NCBI GenBank assembly: GCA_030549775.1
Contig: CM060172.1
Span: 54,363,942-54,427,941, forward strand
Length of the DNA stretch: 64,000 nt
Direction: 5' to 3'
DNA from: Tamarix chinensis
Taxonomy: Eukaryota > Streptophyta > Magnoliopsida > Caryophyllales > Tamaricaceae
Below, piece by piece: positions 33,030-46,499 of the stretch. Position 1 is the stretch's first letter, and each line of letters begins with the position of its first letter. The notes under the pieces were generated by a model. It was given only the letters and a program-made list of their open reading frames with translations. It did no database searches and was not told the origin of the DNA. Made by a program: the position numbers and the translations under genes.

Positions 33030-36000
33030 ACGTTATTAGTAGTGTACAATTTCAGTTTTCTGAAGATTATAATTCACTAAATAGGTATACTTTGTTCTGT
33101 TTTGTTTCTTTTATTCTCACATGCAATGTGTTTCTTTTTTGACTTTCAAAAGATTTTGTTTCCATTTTATTTTTACTAATTGATTCTTTTCATTTGATTT
33201 TATGATATGTAGATACAAAAATTTTAGACAAATTCCGTCCGTAGTTTGGTTGTGTGAACTTGTGATGGTTTCGAAATTATGTTACCAGAAGTGTGTTCAT
33301 TTTCACATAAAATCTGTCGTTTAGAATTTTGATTTTTGACATGATGTCAGACTTCAAATGCATGTACATGTATTTAGTTTTTTTGTAAAGAAGACACCAA
33401 CATACAAAATATTCTATTGTGTAGGTAAGATCTATTTATTTAGAATATCTTTTGAAAATCTGCATACATATTTTTGGTGTCAACTCATATTTCTTTTAAT
33501 CCATTTCTGATATCTCTGTAGAAAATCATACGAAATAATTAGTAGCATGTTTAAATTTTAACGAATAGGTTTTTATTAGTAATTAATTTGGTTATTGTAG
33601 TTAAGAAATGCCTATTGTAATGACTTATTTGCATAAATCTACCTATTAACTTTACATATTGATAACACTTTTATACATCTACCAAAAATTGAATAGTTAA
33701 TAGTTTCCATATTTTGAATACTAATTTCCACTTTGTCGTTTAACAAGTTACTTTATTTATTACAATATGGATGTAGAAATATTATGAATTAATACAGTCT
33801 TTGGTTTTTAGGTGACTATGGGTGGTATATAGAAATGACAACCTTAATGCATGTTGCCCGAGGTATCATTTTATATTTTCTGAACATAATTTTGTGTCTT
33901 ATGATTTGCTATAACTAAGATACTATATTAATTAATAGTGGTTTATTTTGGATGTAGGTACGAAAACATACATTTCTTATCTACAGATTGTGGTCTTGAA
34001 AACTGGTAGCGCTTGAGGTTTAATACTATCATTTTATGTGATAACATATCAAATGTATGCTAATTATTTCTTCCTAGGAAATTTATTGTATTATTAGATT
34101 ACATACTTTATTTAGAGTTGTGTTAGATTTTAAATGTTGAAAATAGTTTTAAAATATTATTAAGGGTTGTTGTTATGAGCTGTTCAACTATGATTGCCCA
34201 ATAAACTATCAAACATGTTGGTTAAAAGTATGTCAACTTAAATTCATGGCCAAATGTGTTGAAATGAAATTTCAAAAGGGGAAGGTAATGTTTTAAATTA
34301 AGATATTAGGAAAACTTTAAAACTAACTTTGAGTTGCAATTTATTTGTTTTTGCTCTGTCAAATTTACTATATGTGTAATATTTGACAGTTCAATTTTTT
34401 CTACATTTATAAATGTGATAATACTTTGTGTATTCTAAATGGTAAAAATTTTTGTCTCTTATTTTATCGTATTAGTCATAATTTCAACTTTTATTGTATA
34501 TGTTAGTAAATGGATGTTGTTTGAAGATAGATCCTTATCTATTATCTATAATGGTAATAAGTTGATAAAATTTTGCCCGTGTCAATTTTTTATTATTATT
34601 ACTCAGATGTACTAAAGATTATAAAACTTGTTTAAGTATCAATTTAATATAAGTAATTTCTTGTTATTGAGGTAATACTCAATAGTATATTAAAATTTTA
34701 TAATAGTTATTTTAAACCACAAATCAAAGACATAATTTATTTTATTATATTTCTGCAACAATACAATATATTCAACATAAATCTTGTTAAGTATTTATCA
34801 GTATGATATTAATTAATACTAAATTTGTGTATATTTATGGTTCTCTAATTTGCAATAAGTAAAACGAATATAGTACTTTAATGAAAATTTTAAAATTAAA
34901 ATTTGAATTGGAATTGGAATTTAATTGAGAAACCGATTGCATATTACTTAGTTTTTTTACTTTTCAATAATGTATGACCGTTTATGATTAATAACAAACT
35001 AAACCTAATACTTATACATCATAAAATGCAGTGATAAAGATATGACAGAAGAAGAAAGAAATTATTTATTGATCATTGGTATCAAACTGATATGGACCCT
35101 AAAAACTTGATAAAAAATTTTCTATGCCATTTGTTGTAAACTACTGTGTTAACATAGCAAATTGGAGTACATACACTTATATTCCAAATATGATATTGGC
35201 TATCACATAATATATGTCTGTAATAGAACAAAGCCTACAATAAATTTCTCATGATGATAATGTTCTATAATAATCCTATCATAAATGCCAAATATTTGAA
35301 TATAAACAAAAGTATTTACAATAAACTATTGATAATTGTAGTTACATACCAGTTGATATGTCTTCTCTTGATCTTTTTCCTCCAATTGTGGTTGATGATT
35401 TCAATATCTTCATCTTCAACTCTATTGTACAAAATTTTCTCTATCTACCCAATGGAAAAGCATGTTAGATAAATAGTAAATTAAACAATAATATGATATT
35501 AATGTAAATAAATTGTTAGCATATAATAAACAGTGACTTAGATAGAAAGTCAATGTCAAACTGATATGTTATGGATTTTACTCTACTTCATATTTTTGTT
35601 GCTCATGTGGCTTCAATTAAATGTATATTGTTTGTCTCTTTTTAACAACTAAAAAAATTTGAATTGAAATTAAAGAGGGAAATATGTAAGGTGAGCTTTA
35701 CAATTAAAATATTGATAATTGTAGATAAAAATTTAGACCACACATATAATATTTTAGTCAATTAATTAGTATTGATTTTATAGGTTACTAAAATATTATT
35801 CTATGTTATTTATTGGAAAGATCCCCGTCTTCCATCAAACACGACTATCAGGAAGGGGCAATGAAGAAAAACATTACATTGTAACACAACTAAAAAAAAT
35901 TTACACTTGTCTTTTTCCTATAATATTAAGATCTTCTATTATTTTAATGTTCCAAAAAGCCATGGGTAGATGATGTACTATTTGTTACAGATATTTTGAG

Positions 36001-36200
36001 CCCTATACATAATCATAATGAATAGTTTATGATGAGCCAAGTAATTGTGATTGATTATTTATTTTCTTATGGTCTATTTGATAGTGAAGCAGGGGATCTT
36101 TCAATTATGACTTAGTAATAATATTGAGGCAATGATGGTATTTGGGGGGAAACATTTATCGTGGATGATGTGTAATTGATTATTAAGCAAAAAATGATGA
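33030..36200. repeat. Helitron internal block, first copy, with an embedded 550-bp repeat
   Basis: Contains GTAGGTACGAAAACATACAT at about 33957 and GTAACACAACTAAAAAAAAT at about 35881. Both recur in the second block (36643-37710), where they lie closer together. In the first block a copy of the 550-bp repeat (34610-35110) and other sequence separate them. Confidence 0.6.
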
Positions 36201-36639
36201 ACATATCATTTTTTATCCCTTAAAACAATAAGTATTCAAACCAAATTATGAAGGGAATAATCAGTTATATATCACCATTTATAAATTAAAAGTATGTTAG
36301 GCCTTGGCCAATGATCATTCGTTTGTAAATAAAATTCTTGATCCTCAACAATATTTAAATATGATAAATGTTGTCCTATGATCATTGATTGTTGAATAAT
36401 ATGCATTCAGCCATGATCCACAATTCGTCTTCTTACCCTCTCTCTTGTCGGACAAATTCATATCGTGGAAATATCAGCGGCTGATATTGTACAACTTAAA
36501 TCTTGGTCATTGTTGCCAGCTAAAATTACAATTATTGTCATGTCAAATCTACCAACATAGATGATAAATCAAGACTGTTGAATTTAAAAATGAAGGTAAA
36601 CCATCCAGTTGAAATAACCCACTCAGAAAATTGACGTAC

Positions 36640-37710
36640 ATCCTTTAGGTAATAATGACAATTATATACATATACTAACAATCGATTAATTATCAGTTTG
36701 TAGATTTTAAGTACTAATTTCCTTTCTATTGTTAAACTATTTCCTTTGTCTTTTTAAGTATATAAATGGTAATTTTATGCATTAATATGAGTTTTGGTCT
36801 TCTTGTTCCTATTCGTCGTATATACAAATGTAGAACTAAATTCATGGTGACTGACGTATAATATTAAATGTTCTACACTAAATCTGTTGGCATTGAAAAA
36901 TATAAATAAGGTATTATATTAAAAAAAATTGCATGTAGGTACGAAAACATACATTTCTTATAGATTTTGATTTTGTAAACTTGCGACGAATAATATTTTT
37001 TTGAGGTATAATACTATTATATACTCTCATCTGTGATGCCTTCCAAATGTGTGCTAACCTTGTAGCTTAGTTCATGGAAAAGAATTGTATTCTTATGTTA
37101 CAAAGTTTAGTTTTATGTTGTGCCTGATTTTAAATGTTGATAAAAATTTTGCAAGATTATTTAAGATTGTTATTCTTATTTTCCAAACTATACCTGCCAG
37201 TTTATCTATTAAACATCATGAATAATATACAATCTATTTAACATATTAAAGATTGTTAATATATAATTACATTTTCATTACTTATATATGATTATATTTT
37301 ACTGTTGAATAAAACTTTATTTTAAGTTATTTACTGAAAAGATCTCTGTCTTCCATAAAAATGAACATAAGGAAAGAGTAATGATGAAAAACATTAAATT
37401 GTAACACAACTAAACAAATTTACACTTGTGTTTTTTCTGTACTATTAAGATCTTCTAAGATTTAATATTCCAAAAAGCCAAGGGTAGTTGTTGCACTTTT
37501 TTTATAGAAATTTTGAGCCCCTTACATAATAATAATCAAGAATTGATGATGAGCCAAGTAATTGTGATTATTAATTTTCTTATGCTCTATTTTATAGTGA
37601 TGTAGGGGATCTTTCTATTATAACTTAGAATAAAATGAGGCAATGATGATATTTGGGGGAAAAAATTTATAATGGATGATATATAATTGATTATGTTCCA
37701 AAATTATTTG
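36640..37710. repeat. Helitron internal block, second copy
   Basis: Diverged duplicate of parts of 33660-36190: GTAGGTACGAAAACATACAT at about 36938, CTGTCTTCCAT and the GATGAGCCAAGTAATTGTGA block at about 37547. Non-coding. Confidence 0.6.
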
Positions 37711-38179
37711 AAGGAATAATTTTTTATATGTCACCATCTAAAAATAAACTTCTTGAGCCTCAACCAAATTGAATGAGCAATAAATTTAGTCATTTAAAAA
37801 TGGTATCAGTCTGTTAGTAGAAAATAATTCGTAGAAAATATTACTTCTAAGTTTGATTTTATGTTTACTTTGTAATAATATTTGTTATATCAATATTTTA
37901 ATAATGGTCATAAGTAGGTAAACATAGCAGCAAAGTATTATCCTCAAATCTAAATAGAAGTGGCAGTAGTAGTACTGACATTAAAATGATAATAGCCATA
38001 ACATAGGAAATTAGAGGTACAAATTTTCCTATGTTAAACTCAGTAAAATTAAACACCTAGTCAAAAGATTGGACAATCAACCCCATGTTTTATTTTAAAG
38101 GTTCAAAATAGCCTACAACTTCTAACTTAATACTAATTTGGTAGTAGAATACATCCTAGTAACAATCTAATAAGTTTCA

Positions 38180-40494
38180 TATTAAGCACGTTCCTTCTTC
38201 ACATTCACTCTAGCCTTCTTCTTCTGAGAAGTTGATGAGGAAAGATGGACATTAGCACTTCCTTTTGTTACCTCATACATTGTATTTTTTATTTTTTCAT
38301 CACAATCTTGAATAGAGTTGTCACCACATCTACTTTTGATTCGACCTTCATCAATGTAAAAAAAATTGATATCAGTTAGGAGATTAATATGATTATCAAG
38401 AAACTTTTTAACTTAATTACAATTTGCATTGTTTAAAAATAACCTACTCATTTGTTGTTTTATCTAGTTTCAAAAGTAAATATGAGTCCTAAAATAGAAA
38501 AATTAATGGGTAAATTAAAATATGTAATGAAATATGAAGTGTAGCATTACAAATAATAACTTTTGATATTATGTTTATTTTAGGAAATTCATCGTTAAAT
38601 AGAAAAATAAATGGGAAATGGTTCCAAAAATCAAACATGGTTGTTAAAGTAATAGAGACCATTATACTTGCACACCAAACCTTCATCCATAGTTAATTTA
38701 ATGATTGAGTAAGCTTCTATTTGAGAATCCCTCACTTGGACTAAGAAAAGGGCTTCTAGATTGATTAATTTCTCCATATCTGAAGGTAAACATTGATTAT
38801 CTAATTTTACCTACATTGTAAACTATAATTTATATGATACTGCATTATTGACTATTGCTTAACATTAATTTATGAAGAACTACCTCATTTTATTCCTTAA
38901 GCTATAGTGCTGATTTTCCAATCACTTGTGTATACTCCCTATCTCAAAGTAGTAGTAGAATGTTACCTATTTCATCAATAATTCTAATCTACAGTTTGTA
39001 CCTTTGATTTCCTTAAGTATCATATGTGTTTCACTTCTCACACATGAATCTTTGGCCAATGGGCTTGAGTTTATTTAAACATATTTTGCATGCAACATAA
39101 AACCACTCCCCTATAGCTTCTGTCCCAACAACTCTAACATTGATCCAAAATTTTCCAACTTGCAAATATAGGGGTTAGATATTGAAGACAATATAAAAAT
39201 AGATATATGTTTTATTTAAATTAAAACCTTGTTTTATTGAAGTTGTTCCATAGTTTTGAATATTGCTTTTCCCGATGATATTTTTTATGTTATTGTTTGG
39301 GAACTTGAGAGTGATTTTGCTTCAAAATTTGTAATAGTTGTAAATTTTCCTTTGGGTGAAATGATAGATAAAGATTTTTTTTTGTAGTAGAAATATATCC
39401 AATAAAATAGTTGATTAATTAAATGGTAAAAAAGGAAATACCTTTTCTCAAAGTATTTATCCCTTGCTTGGCAAGGTTAATTATGAGTTTGGTCATATTC
39501 TATGTATTTGACATCTTGATTTGATATGGAAAAAATTCTAAATTAATAATAGTCAGGAATATAAGGCAACTTCTTAATTCCACTCTATTTAAGAAAGTGA
39601 AAAAAATAAATATACCTCCAAATGAGTTGACTCTACAAAATTAGAGAACAATAATGACTACATTAGGATTAATAATTCTAAAATAATCACTTAGTTCTAT
39701 TGCGTAATCTCATCATAGTGTGCATTGAACTCTATTATCCTTATAAAATCCTTACAAAAGTAATTTTTTTATTAAAATAAGTGATGCATTGGATCTTTGA
39801 AGACAAAGTCCAAGTAGCTAGTCACATGTCCAAATACTTCCTTCTCTTTGGATGAGTGTATAACGGACAATCTTCCAATGATATCTATAATATTGAAACA
39901 TGTGAGTTTGTTTAACATAATATAATTAAAGGTGGTGTTTGATGAAATAGTGTATATGGTTTTTTTTTTGTTATTGTCTTACCTATCAATGCTGATCTTG
40001 CTACTAAGGCTAACTGATGAAATTGTGTGAACTTGAACAATTCAACTAGGAATGCTTCAATATCTGATTGCATAATAAAATGTGTGAAATTATTGAAGTA
40101 CATTATATACTTAAGTCTATAGTTTTTAATTTTAATTGATTATTTGCTACTATGAAGTTTTTCACTTGATAGAGGTGCCCTTCCTTTAAAATTACCTTGT
40201 ACTTCTATATCTATGATTTTCTTATAGTGGCATGAATCCTTATGCCCTGTAATTGATTTAAATGTTTTATTAAAGTATAAAAACGTGATTCCACATTAAG
40301 AATAATGTTAATAACCACTAACATTATAGATGTGTAACTAAAACTTACTTCTCTATCATGAAAGATACATTCTAGGCTTAATGCTTCTTGTTTGTTTCCA
40401 TAAGAAGGGTTTTCGTAAAGCTTTATTAACCAAACTTCAATGCCCATGTAATTTTTGACGGGTGTATATCATTGAGGGCATTCCACATTGTCAT
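38180..40494 (-). pseudogene. Helitron-borne RPA1-like single-strand DNA-binding protein (broken)
   Basis: Large-subunit replication protein A type. A start at 40494 gives MTMWNALNDIHPSKITW, then EVWLIKLYENPSYGNKQEAL, the first OB-fold. After an apparent intron come GIRIHATIRKS and GHLYQVKNFIVANN (about 40240-40140). Next comes FNNFTHFI and a block with DIIGRLSVIHSSKEKEVFG (about 39890-39830) for the second OB-fold. The third OB-fold near 39150-38880 has WFYVACKICLNK, the RFMCEK zinc half, RIIDEIGN and DREYTQVIGKSAL. A lysine-rich tail lies near 38350-38180. In-frame stops include ones at expected Cys, Arg and Lys positions, so it is a pseudogene. Plant Helitrons often carry such genes. Confidence 0.78.
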
Positions 40495-41043
40495 TTTTTC
40501 AATTATGAAATTTTTAAATATTGTATCAATAATGAGTTTGCACTAATTTTCTTATTGCATACCAAAGGAGATATCAAATGCGTGTGCATTAATATATGAA
40601 ATCAATCATTACTGAAGAGATCTATTTAATATCTCGTTGATTCTTGAAAAGAAATAGAATGACAATAGCAAATATATAAATTATGTTAGATGAGATTTTA
40701 ATAATTATTAAAGTAGAAAATTCAATCTTACAAATGCTGGTTGCTTTTGGATTTCAAATGAGATGTGTGTGAAACAGTTGTATATTTATAGAACATATTT
40801 GGTTATATCTATGTATTATCATTTTTTAATATAAAAACAAACTGGAATACTGGCCATCAGATTAAAATCGAGGATTGATGACATGTGAAAAAAGCTAACC
40901 AATTACCAAAGTATATTAACCAATTGAATGATGACAACAGACAAATTTTACTGTGAACTTAATGTCTATTGAATCAGATAAAGATACTCTAAAAAAATAT
41001 TGTTTTATTATGTAGTAACTTTTTGGTAGGAAAAGTAACTAGA
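40495..41043. other. Helitron 5' leader
   Basis: AT-rich non-coding sequence between the RPA-like start and the 5' terminus. Confidence 0.5.
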
Positions 41044-41068
41044 ATATATTCTTCTTTTATACATAGTA

Positions 41069-41071
<3 letters not shown>
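41044..41071 (-). other. Helitron 5' terminus
   Basis: Minus-strand sequence from 41071 inwards begins TCTTACTATGTATAAAAG. The flanking base on the plus strand (41072) is T, giving the A/T host dinucleotide expected for Helitrons. Confidence 0.8.

Positions 41072-41127
<56 letters not shown>
41072..41127. repeat. (TA)n microsatellite at Helitron 5' flank
   Basis: About 28 uninterrupted TA units. Together with the (CA)n at 20133-20168 it forms the reconstructed insertion target. Confidence 0.95.
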
Positions 41128-41130
<3 letters not shown>

Positions 41131-41215
41131 GCACATACAAATCTTCAATTACAATAATACACATATTTCAAAATAAAAAATACACATTATATTTGAAGAA
41201 AATACACAATTTCTT
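41128..41215. repeat. Continuation of the ATACACAT minisatellite
   Basis: GCACATACAAATCTTC, AATAATACACATATTTC and AATACACAATTTC resemble the array at 18780-20132. Confidence 0.65.
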
Positions 41216-42430
41216 TTAGGTAGGACTAAGAAAGATACATGATATAAAATTATAATACCTGTGATTTGAATATGGGGTCTCTTATCCATTTAGCTTGTAC
41301 GCTTTATCAATTATGTTAATTTTTACCATTTACTACCATATAGGGTGCTTTATGGCTTATAAGGCCATCACATATAAGATGTTATATGCTATCAAGAACA
41401 TGATACAATAATTGGATTTTAATTGTTGGGACTCGGGAAGTGTATAAGAGCATCTCTAGTGGGCCATAATTTTAGGGTACACAAAAACTAAAACACATAC
41501 CAGTAAAAGGTATGAGTGTGCATAGATCGGATTCAAATATACAATTAAAAACTTTAAATATACGGAAGATCATAAATTTGGAAAAGAAATTTGGATATCC
41601 AACACTTCAGATATCCAAAATTTCAGATCGGATCATAAAAAGATAGTCAAATATAGGAAACTTTCAAACATATTAAAAATTATTCGATCAAAAGATATTA
41701 AACTAATCTAATTTGAACTAATATGATCTAATGGTTCGATTTTAATCTCAAATAACTTATATTGACTTAGTAAATCCACATTTTTAATAATACTGGTAAC
41801 ATTTTTCTGTGCGATGTACATGTAGACTTTTACATATTGTGATAATGAATTTAAACTAGTAACTACGGGAAACAATATAAGAAGGAATGGAATTATAAGA
41901 AGACAACATAGTTAATATAAAGGATAAAATATTGGGAGAAAGACTTCAATAATATATTTCTTGTTTTTGAATCAAATAATTAAGTTTATCACTCCATCAT
42001 TTTATTAGTACTTTAATTAATATGTGACTCTTCTAATTTTCTTGTCACAACCGTAGATTTCAAGGTCCCACATGCAAAGGAAATAAAGATAAATAGTTTT
42101 ATTTGTTATTGAATATATTATATTGTTTTTACATTAATCAAAATTACATGTTAATATGATAGATAATAGAGAAATGCATATTAATTTAAGCAAGTAGCAA
42201 AACTTAAAATAAAGATAAGTTATTTTTATACATGAATATTACATATAGTATATAATTAATAAATTACTTAATATTTCGTACATTGTCATCTCTAATACAC
42301 TTTCCAGTTATCCTAGTGGATTTTGTAAGCATTCTCGTGGTTAATTTGTTGTAATTTGTTATAATATAAGAATTTGAGTAACTATTGATAGCAAACCATC
42401 CAATATTTAGAGTGGTTTTAGTTATATAAC
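41216..42430. other. No gene seen
   Basis: AT-rich. AAGAGCATCTCTAGTGGGC at about 41448 resembles the end of some plant hAT-type miniature elements, but no matching inverted end was found. Confidence 0.4.
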
Positions 42431-43600
42431 CAGAGACAAAATCCATACTAATGAAGGGAGGAAGTGGGAAGTAGAAGTGTCATAAGGAAGAACATGGAAA
42501 GTAAAAATGTTGTGTCTAATTAATTCATTAAGTCATATACAATGAAGGGAGAACATAGAAAGTAGAAGGTGCCTAGCTAATTAAATCATGTTCAATTCAT
42601 TTGGTGTTTTAATGCTCTTCAATTAATATGCACCTATCATATTAAGACGGGAAGCTGAATAGTACTGAAATGAGGCATGGGAATTAGAAAGCCCATAGCT
42701 AATTAATTGATATTTAGCTTTGACATGTGTTTCTATGTAATTTAATTAATATGTATTTATCATATTAAGAGGGGGATATGAAGAACAATTCATTTGTTGT
42801 GACTACTCAAGCTTTCTGTTAAATTTCAAAGCTTGGGATATATAATTAATAATTTATTTGGCTATGTTTAAAATAACTAATGACTATGTTTCATTTATTA
42901 TAGCCATTAATTACTTAATTAAAAATATTAGTAAAAATAATCAATGTAAATAAAAGTCTTAAAAAGGTCAATTTTGAACCGTCAAACATAAAATGAATTG
43001 TTGCATAAGTTTCAATTTCACCGAAAAAAGATAATAATCATCTATTTTGAAATAACAGTTAGTATTATTAAAAATAGGTTTATTTGGGTAATGTAAGATT
43101 GATTAAGATTTTCAATTACTTTAAATAATGGGAAAACATTTTATGTAACATATACATTTAAATGAATAAAAGTAGTATACTTGATTATGTGAGGAATATT
43201 ATATCAACGTCGTTGTTGTCATCTACAATTGAAAGTAATAACAACAATTTGTTTAGAGACATTTTTCTACTATCATTCATTTTTTTTAAAAGGGTCACCA
43301 TTCCCAATTGATTAATTTTTTAGTTTTACTATTATACATATGTTGCTAATGATATTGAAAAAGTATTTCTGTAACAGTTATAACCAAATTGAATAAAAGC
43401 ATGTGTGAAGAGAAGACGTATGAGATTCAAACAATATATCAAATAAGATTAAGTTAGGTAAGTAAATTATTTATTGATCTAGGTTAACTATTATGAGATT
43501 CAATAATGTTGCTGATAAAGAGAGGATGGGAATGGAGCAATTATTTGACTTTTCTATATTACTCAATTAATATGCATTTATCACTGATAAAGGAAGTACA
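42430..43600. repeat. Loose ~110-bp repeat
   Basis: Segments near 42450, 42545, 42650 and 43520 share GGGAACATAGAAAGTAGAAG-like, CTAGCTAATTAA and CAATTAATATGCATTTATCA blocks. Strongly diverged. Confidence 0.5.
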
Positions 43601-43895
43601 TATGATGTAGGTATTACATGGGATTTTTAATTTCAGTGTTCTATTTCGTGTTCCAATGTTATTCAATTATGATATTAACAAATGGAGATGAAGAAGTGCA
43701 AACTTGATAAAGGGATGAGGATCGAAGCAATAAGTAGAAGACGGAGTAATTAACCAATGAGTTGATGGTGATAATTAGTAACTAGCAATAATGGGTATAG
43801 TTTAAGATGAATATAAAATTATATAATTATAGATTTAAATATTAAATAAAAATATTAAGTAACGAATATAAAATTTACTAACAAACTAACTTTTA

Positions 43896-43898
<3 letters not shown>

Positions 43899-43929
<31 letters not shown>
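43899..43929. repeat. (TA)n microsatellite
   Basis: About 15 TA units. Confidence 0.9.
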
Positions 43930-43934
<5 letters not shown>

Positions 43935-44276
43935 TATGTATATAATTTATTGGAGATATTTAATTTATTTATCTTTTTGTTGATCAGATCAGTTATTTGA
44001 TATAGAAACAAAATATTAACTAAGTTATTTAAAATTTTAAATCAAATTAATTTAAACATCAGATTAGTTTATTGAATATTTAATTATAAGGAAAAGGTAG
44101 GAGTTTCAAAGGAAAAACACAATGTAAATTTGACCATGGGCCCTCCCAATATAAAAAAAAATTGTTGGCTAAGTGTGGGCTCAAAAATATGTGTATTTTT
44201 GTATGGGTTGGGTAGGTCCCACAATAGTGTAATTTTCTTTTACTAGGTAAAGATAGGCAAGGTAATGGAAATGTTA

Positions 44277-44411
<135 letters not shown>

Positions 44412-46499
44412 TTTATAGTAGCAACAATTGAGTTTTTTCTTTCTTTATTAAAGACTAAAAATTAAACCATCTTAATTTTTTTAAAGTTGGTTTCTTCATC
44501 AACGATTATATATTTTTCCCTCTATAAATATTAAGTATCATATTATTTAATTTTCATATTAATTTTATATATTTCTCTACATGTCAATATATTCCAATAT
44601 AAAATATTCTTATTATTCATCCATCTTATTTACCATTTTCAAATAAATCCAAATGAGTTCAATTTTTGAAATTTATTTGGAACTCCATCTCCTACGAATC
44701 CAAATTAGCGACAAATTTAAATTATTGAAATATTTAGAACTAAATTACTCCAACATACATATTCTAAATATATAAATATCCTAAAATTTAAGTTATTCAA
44801 ACTTGTTTATTCCAAACACTCAATTTTCTCAATATAGAGAGATACCACTTCAATTCAATCAAAATTTTCAAAAATTAAATGGTCATCATTTTGAGGAGTT
44901 AGAATAATACACCTATACTCCTCTACCTTCCATAAACCATCCATCTCCCCAAAAATCATCTTCCATGGTTGAATTTTAATATCCAAAATTTTCTACACAA
45001 AATTGGATCAAAAACATCAATATTAATGAAAAAACAAATGTTGTTCCAAGCCAATCATATGACAAATGGTTTGAAAAGGAAGAAGAATTACTCATAATTG
45101 GGTACTTAGGAATTTCATAATACCCATTAGCAAGAAAAAAAAAGAGATTATTTATGGACATGTGTGGAATTCTTAGACAAATGGAAAATAGTGAACCCAA
45201 TAGAACTCCATAACAATTAAAGATGAAATATCATTAACTCAATAAAGATGTAAATCAGTGGATTGCGCGCTACAATAAAATTTGCCAGCCCCATGAAAGC
45301 AACACCAATAAATTAAAGATCCTTGATGATGCATAGAAAAAAAATGCCTAGATTAATCCAATTGCTGAAGCAACAACACAAAAATTTGCAAAGTTAAAAG
45401 AAATAAAATAAATGAGAATTCAAATGTTGAAAGAGTTAGATCTTGTTATCATATATTGAGATAGTTCAAAGATGACTAAGCAGGAACTAGATTACTATTG
45501 GTTCTTATATGTAACAACTATGAAGAGGATGCATGCTAATCCATAATGAGATGTTGTACTGTTATGTTTTTACTTTTAAGTAAGGAGTTATATTGTTGTG
45601 GACTTAGTTTTGTGTTCTAATATTTTTACTGTGATGTTTTAGTGTTTGATTTGTGTTATAATATTTTATCAAAACATTGTAACTTTAATATTTATTTATG
45701 AAAGCTTATTTAAAGATCCCCATTAGATTATGTTGTCTAAAACCATAATAATTTTCTCATAAATCCATTCTCTACAAGGCTGGTTATTATCTTACAACTA
45801 TATTTGTTATTTTTGCAACACACTTAATAGGGGTAAATTGAGTGTGTAAGATCGATTATTTTTTATTTATTTTTTTGTAAAAATTTAAACCTTAGTGATC
45901 TTTTTATCATAGAACTTGTGGGGAGTTCTGATATGTAAACTGGTCCATGGTTTGATTAGTGATTGATAGTATAAAGTTGGCATTCTACTATATTCTTAAC
46001 TCTTGATAGCTCTTCTCATTTCATGAATGCTCTTGTGTGTCTTCATCTCTTTTGTTAGCTCTTATCTTCACACACTTCCTTATACAACTTTATTTCAACA
46101 TATTCCTTTTATTGTGTCATGTAATAATTCTCTCCATAAATTTCTTAGGTATTTCCATAATATTCTATCTCAAATTTACACCCCTTGATTTATAAAAGTT
46201 TTTCATTCATAGTTCTTTTAGAATCTGCATATTAATCCTTATTTTACCATCTGATCTTGGTATATCTTCACTTCTTCCTTGATTTGTAGGTTTGGAATCT
46301 AATCTTGGATTTTGGCAAGAGAATATCTCCTTGACTTCTTCCTTCCTTTCTTACACTAAGAAATCTTACTTACATAATTTTTTATTTATACATCTAATAA
46401 ATCTTATGAAATATTAATTAGTTCACACAATTTATTGAATTTTCTAAGTTTGTGTTAGTAAACCACTAATTTCCCAACATAGTATAATAATTTATCCTA
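44412..46499. other. No confident gene
   Basis: AT-rich. In the plus direction around 45240-45530 broken frames give KSVDxALQ-, AEATTQKFAKLKEI- and MLKELDLVIIY-like pieces. They faintly recall the C-termini of transposon-linked trihelix/NAM-associated proteins, but not enough to annotate. Confidence 0.4.

Larger units (their letters stand above)
20169..41071 (-). mobile_element. Helitron with both ends, carrying RPA-like and Rep/helicase pseudogenes
   Basis: Minus-strand Helitron of 20.9 kb, about 16 kb without the solo LTR inside it. Its 5' end at 41071 reads TCTTACTATGTATAAAAG, close to the plant Helitron start. Its 3' end at 20169 is CTAG preceded by a decayed hairpin. It sits between A and T. 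Joining the flanks gives an uninterrupted (CA)n(TA)n microsatellite with the same minisatellite on both outer sides, which strongly supports the ends. Reading 5' to 3' it carries an RPA1-like gene, long repeated non-coding blocks, and the Rep/helicase gene. All coding parts are broken. Confidence 0.85.

Noticed and set aside
41440..41470. Miniature inverted-repeat element end (GAGCATCTCTAGTGGG)
   Set aside because: No matching inverted end or target duplication was found nearby.
45240..45540. Trihelix/NAM-associated transposon gene
   Set aside because: Only faint resemblance in several broken frames; not enough to call a gene.
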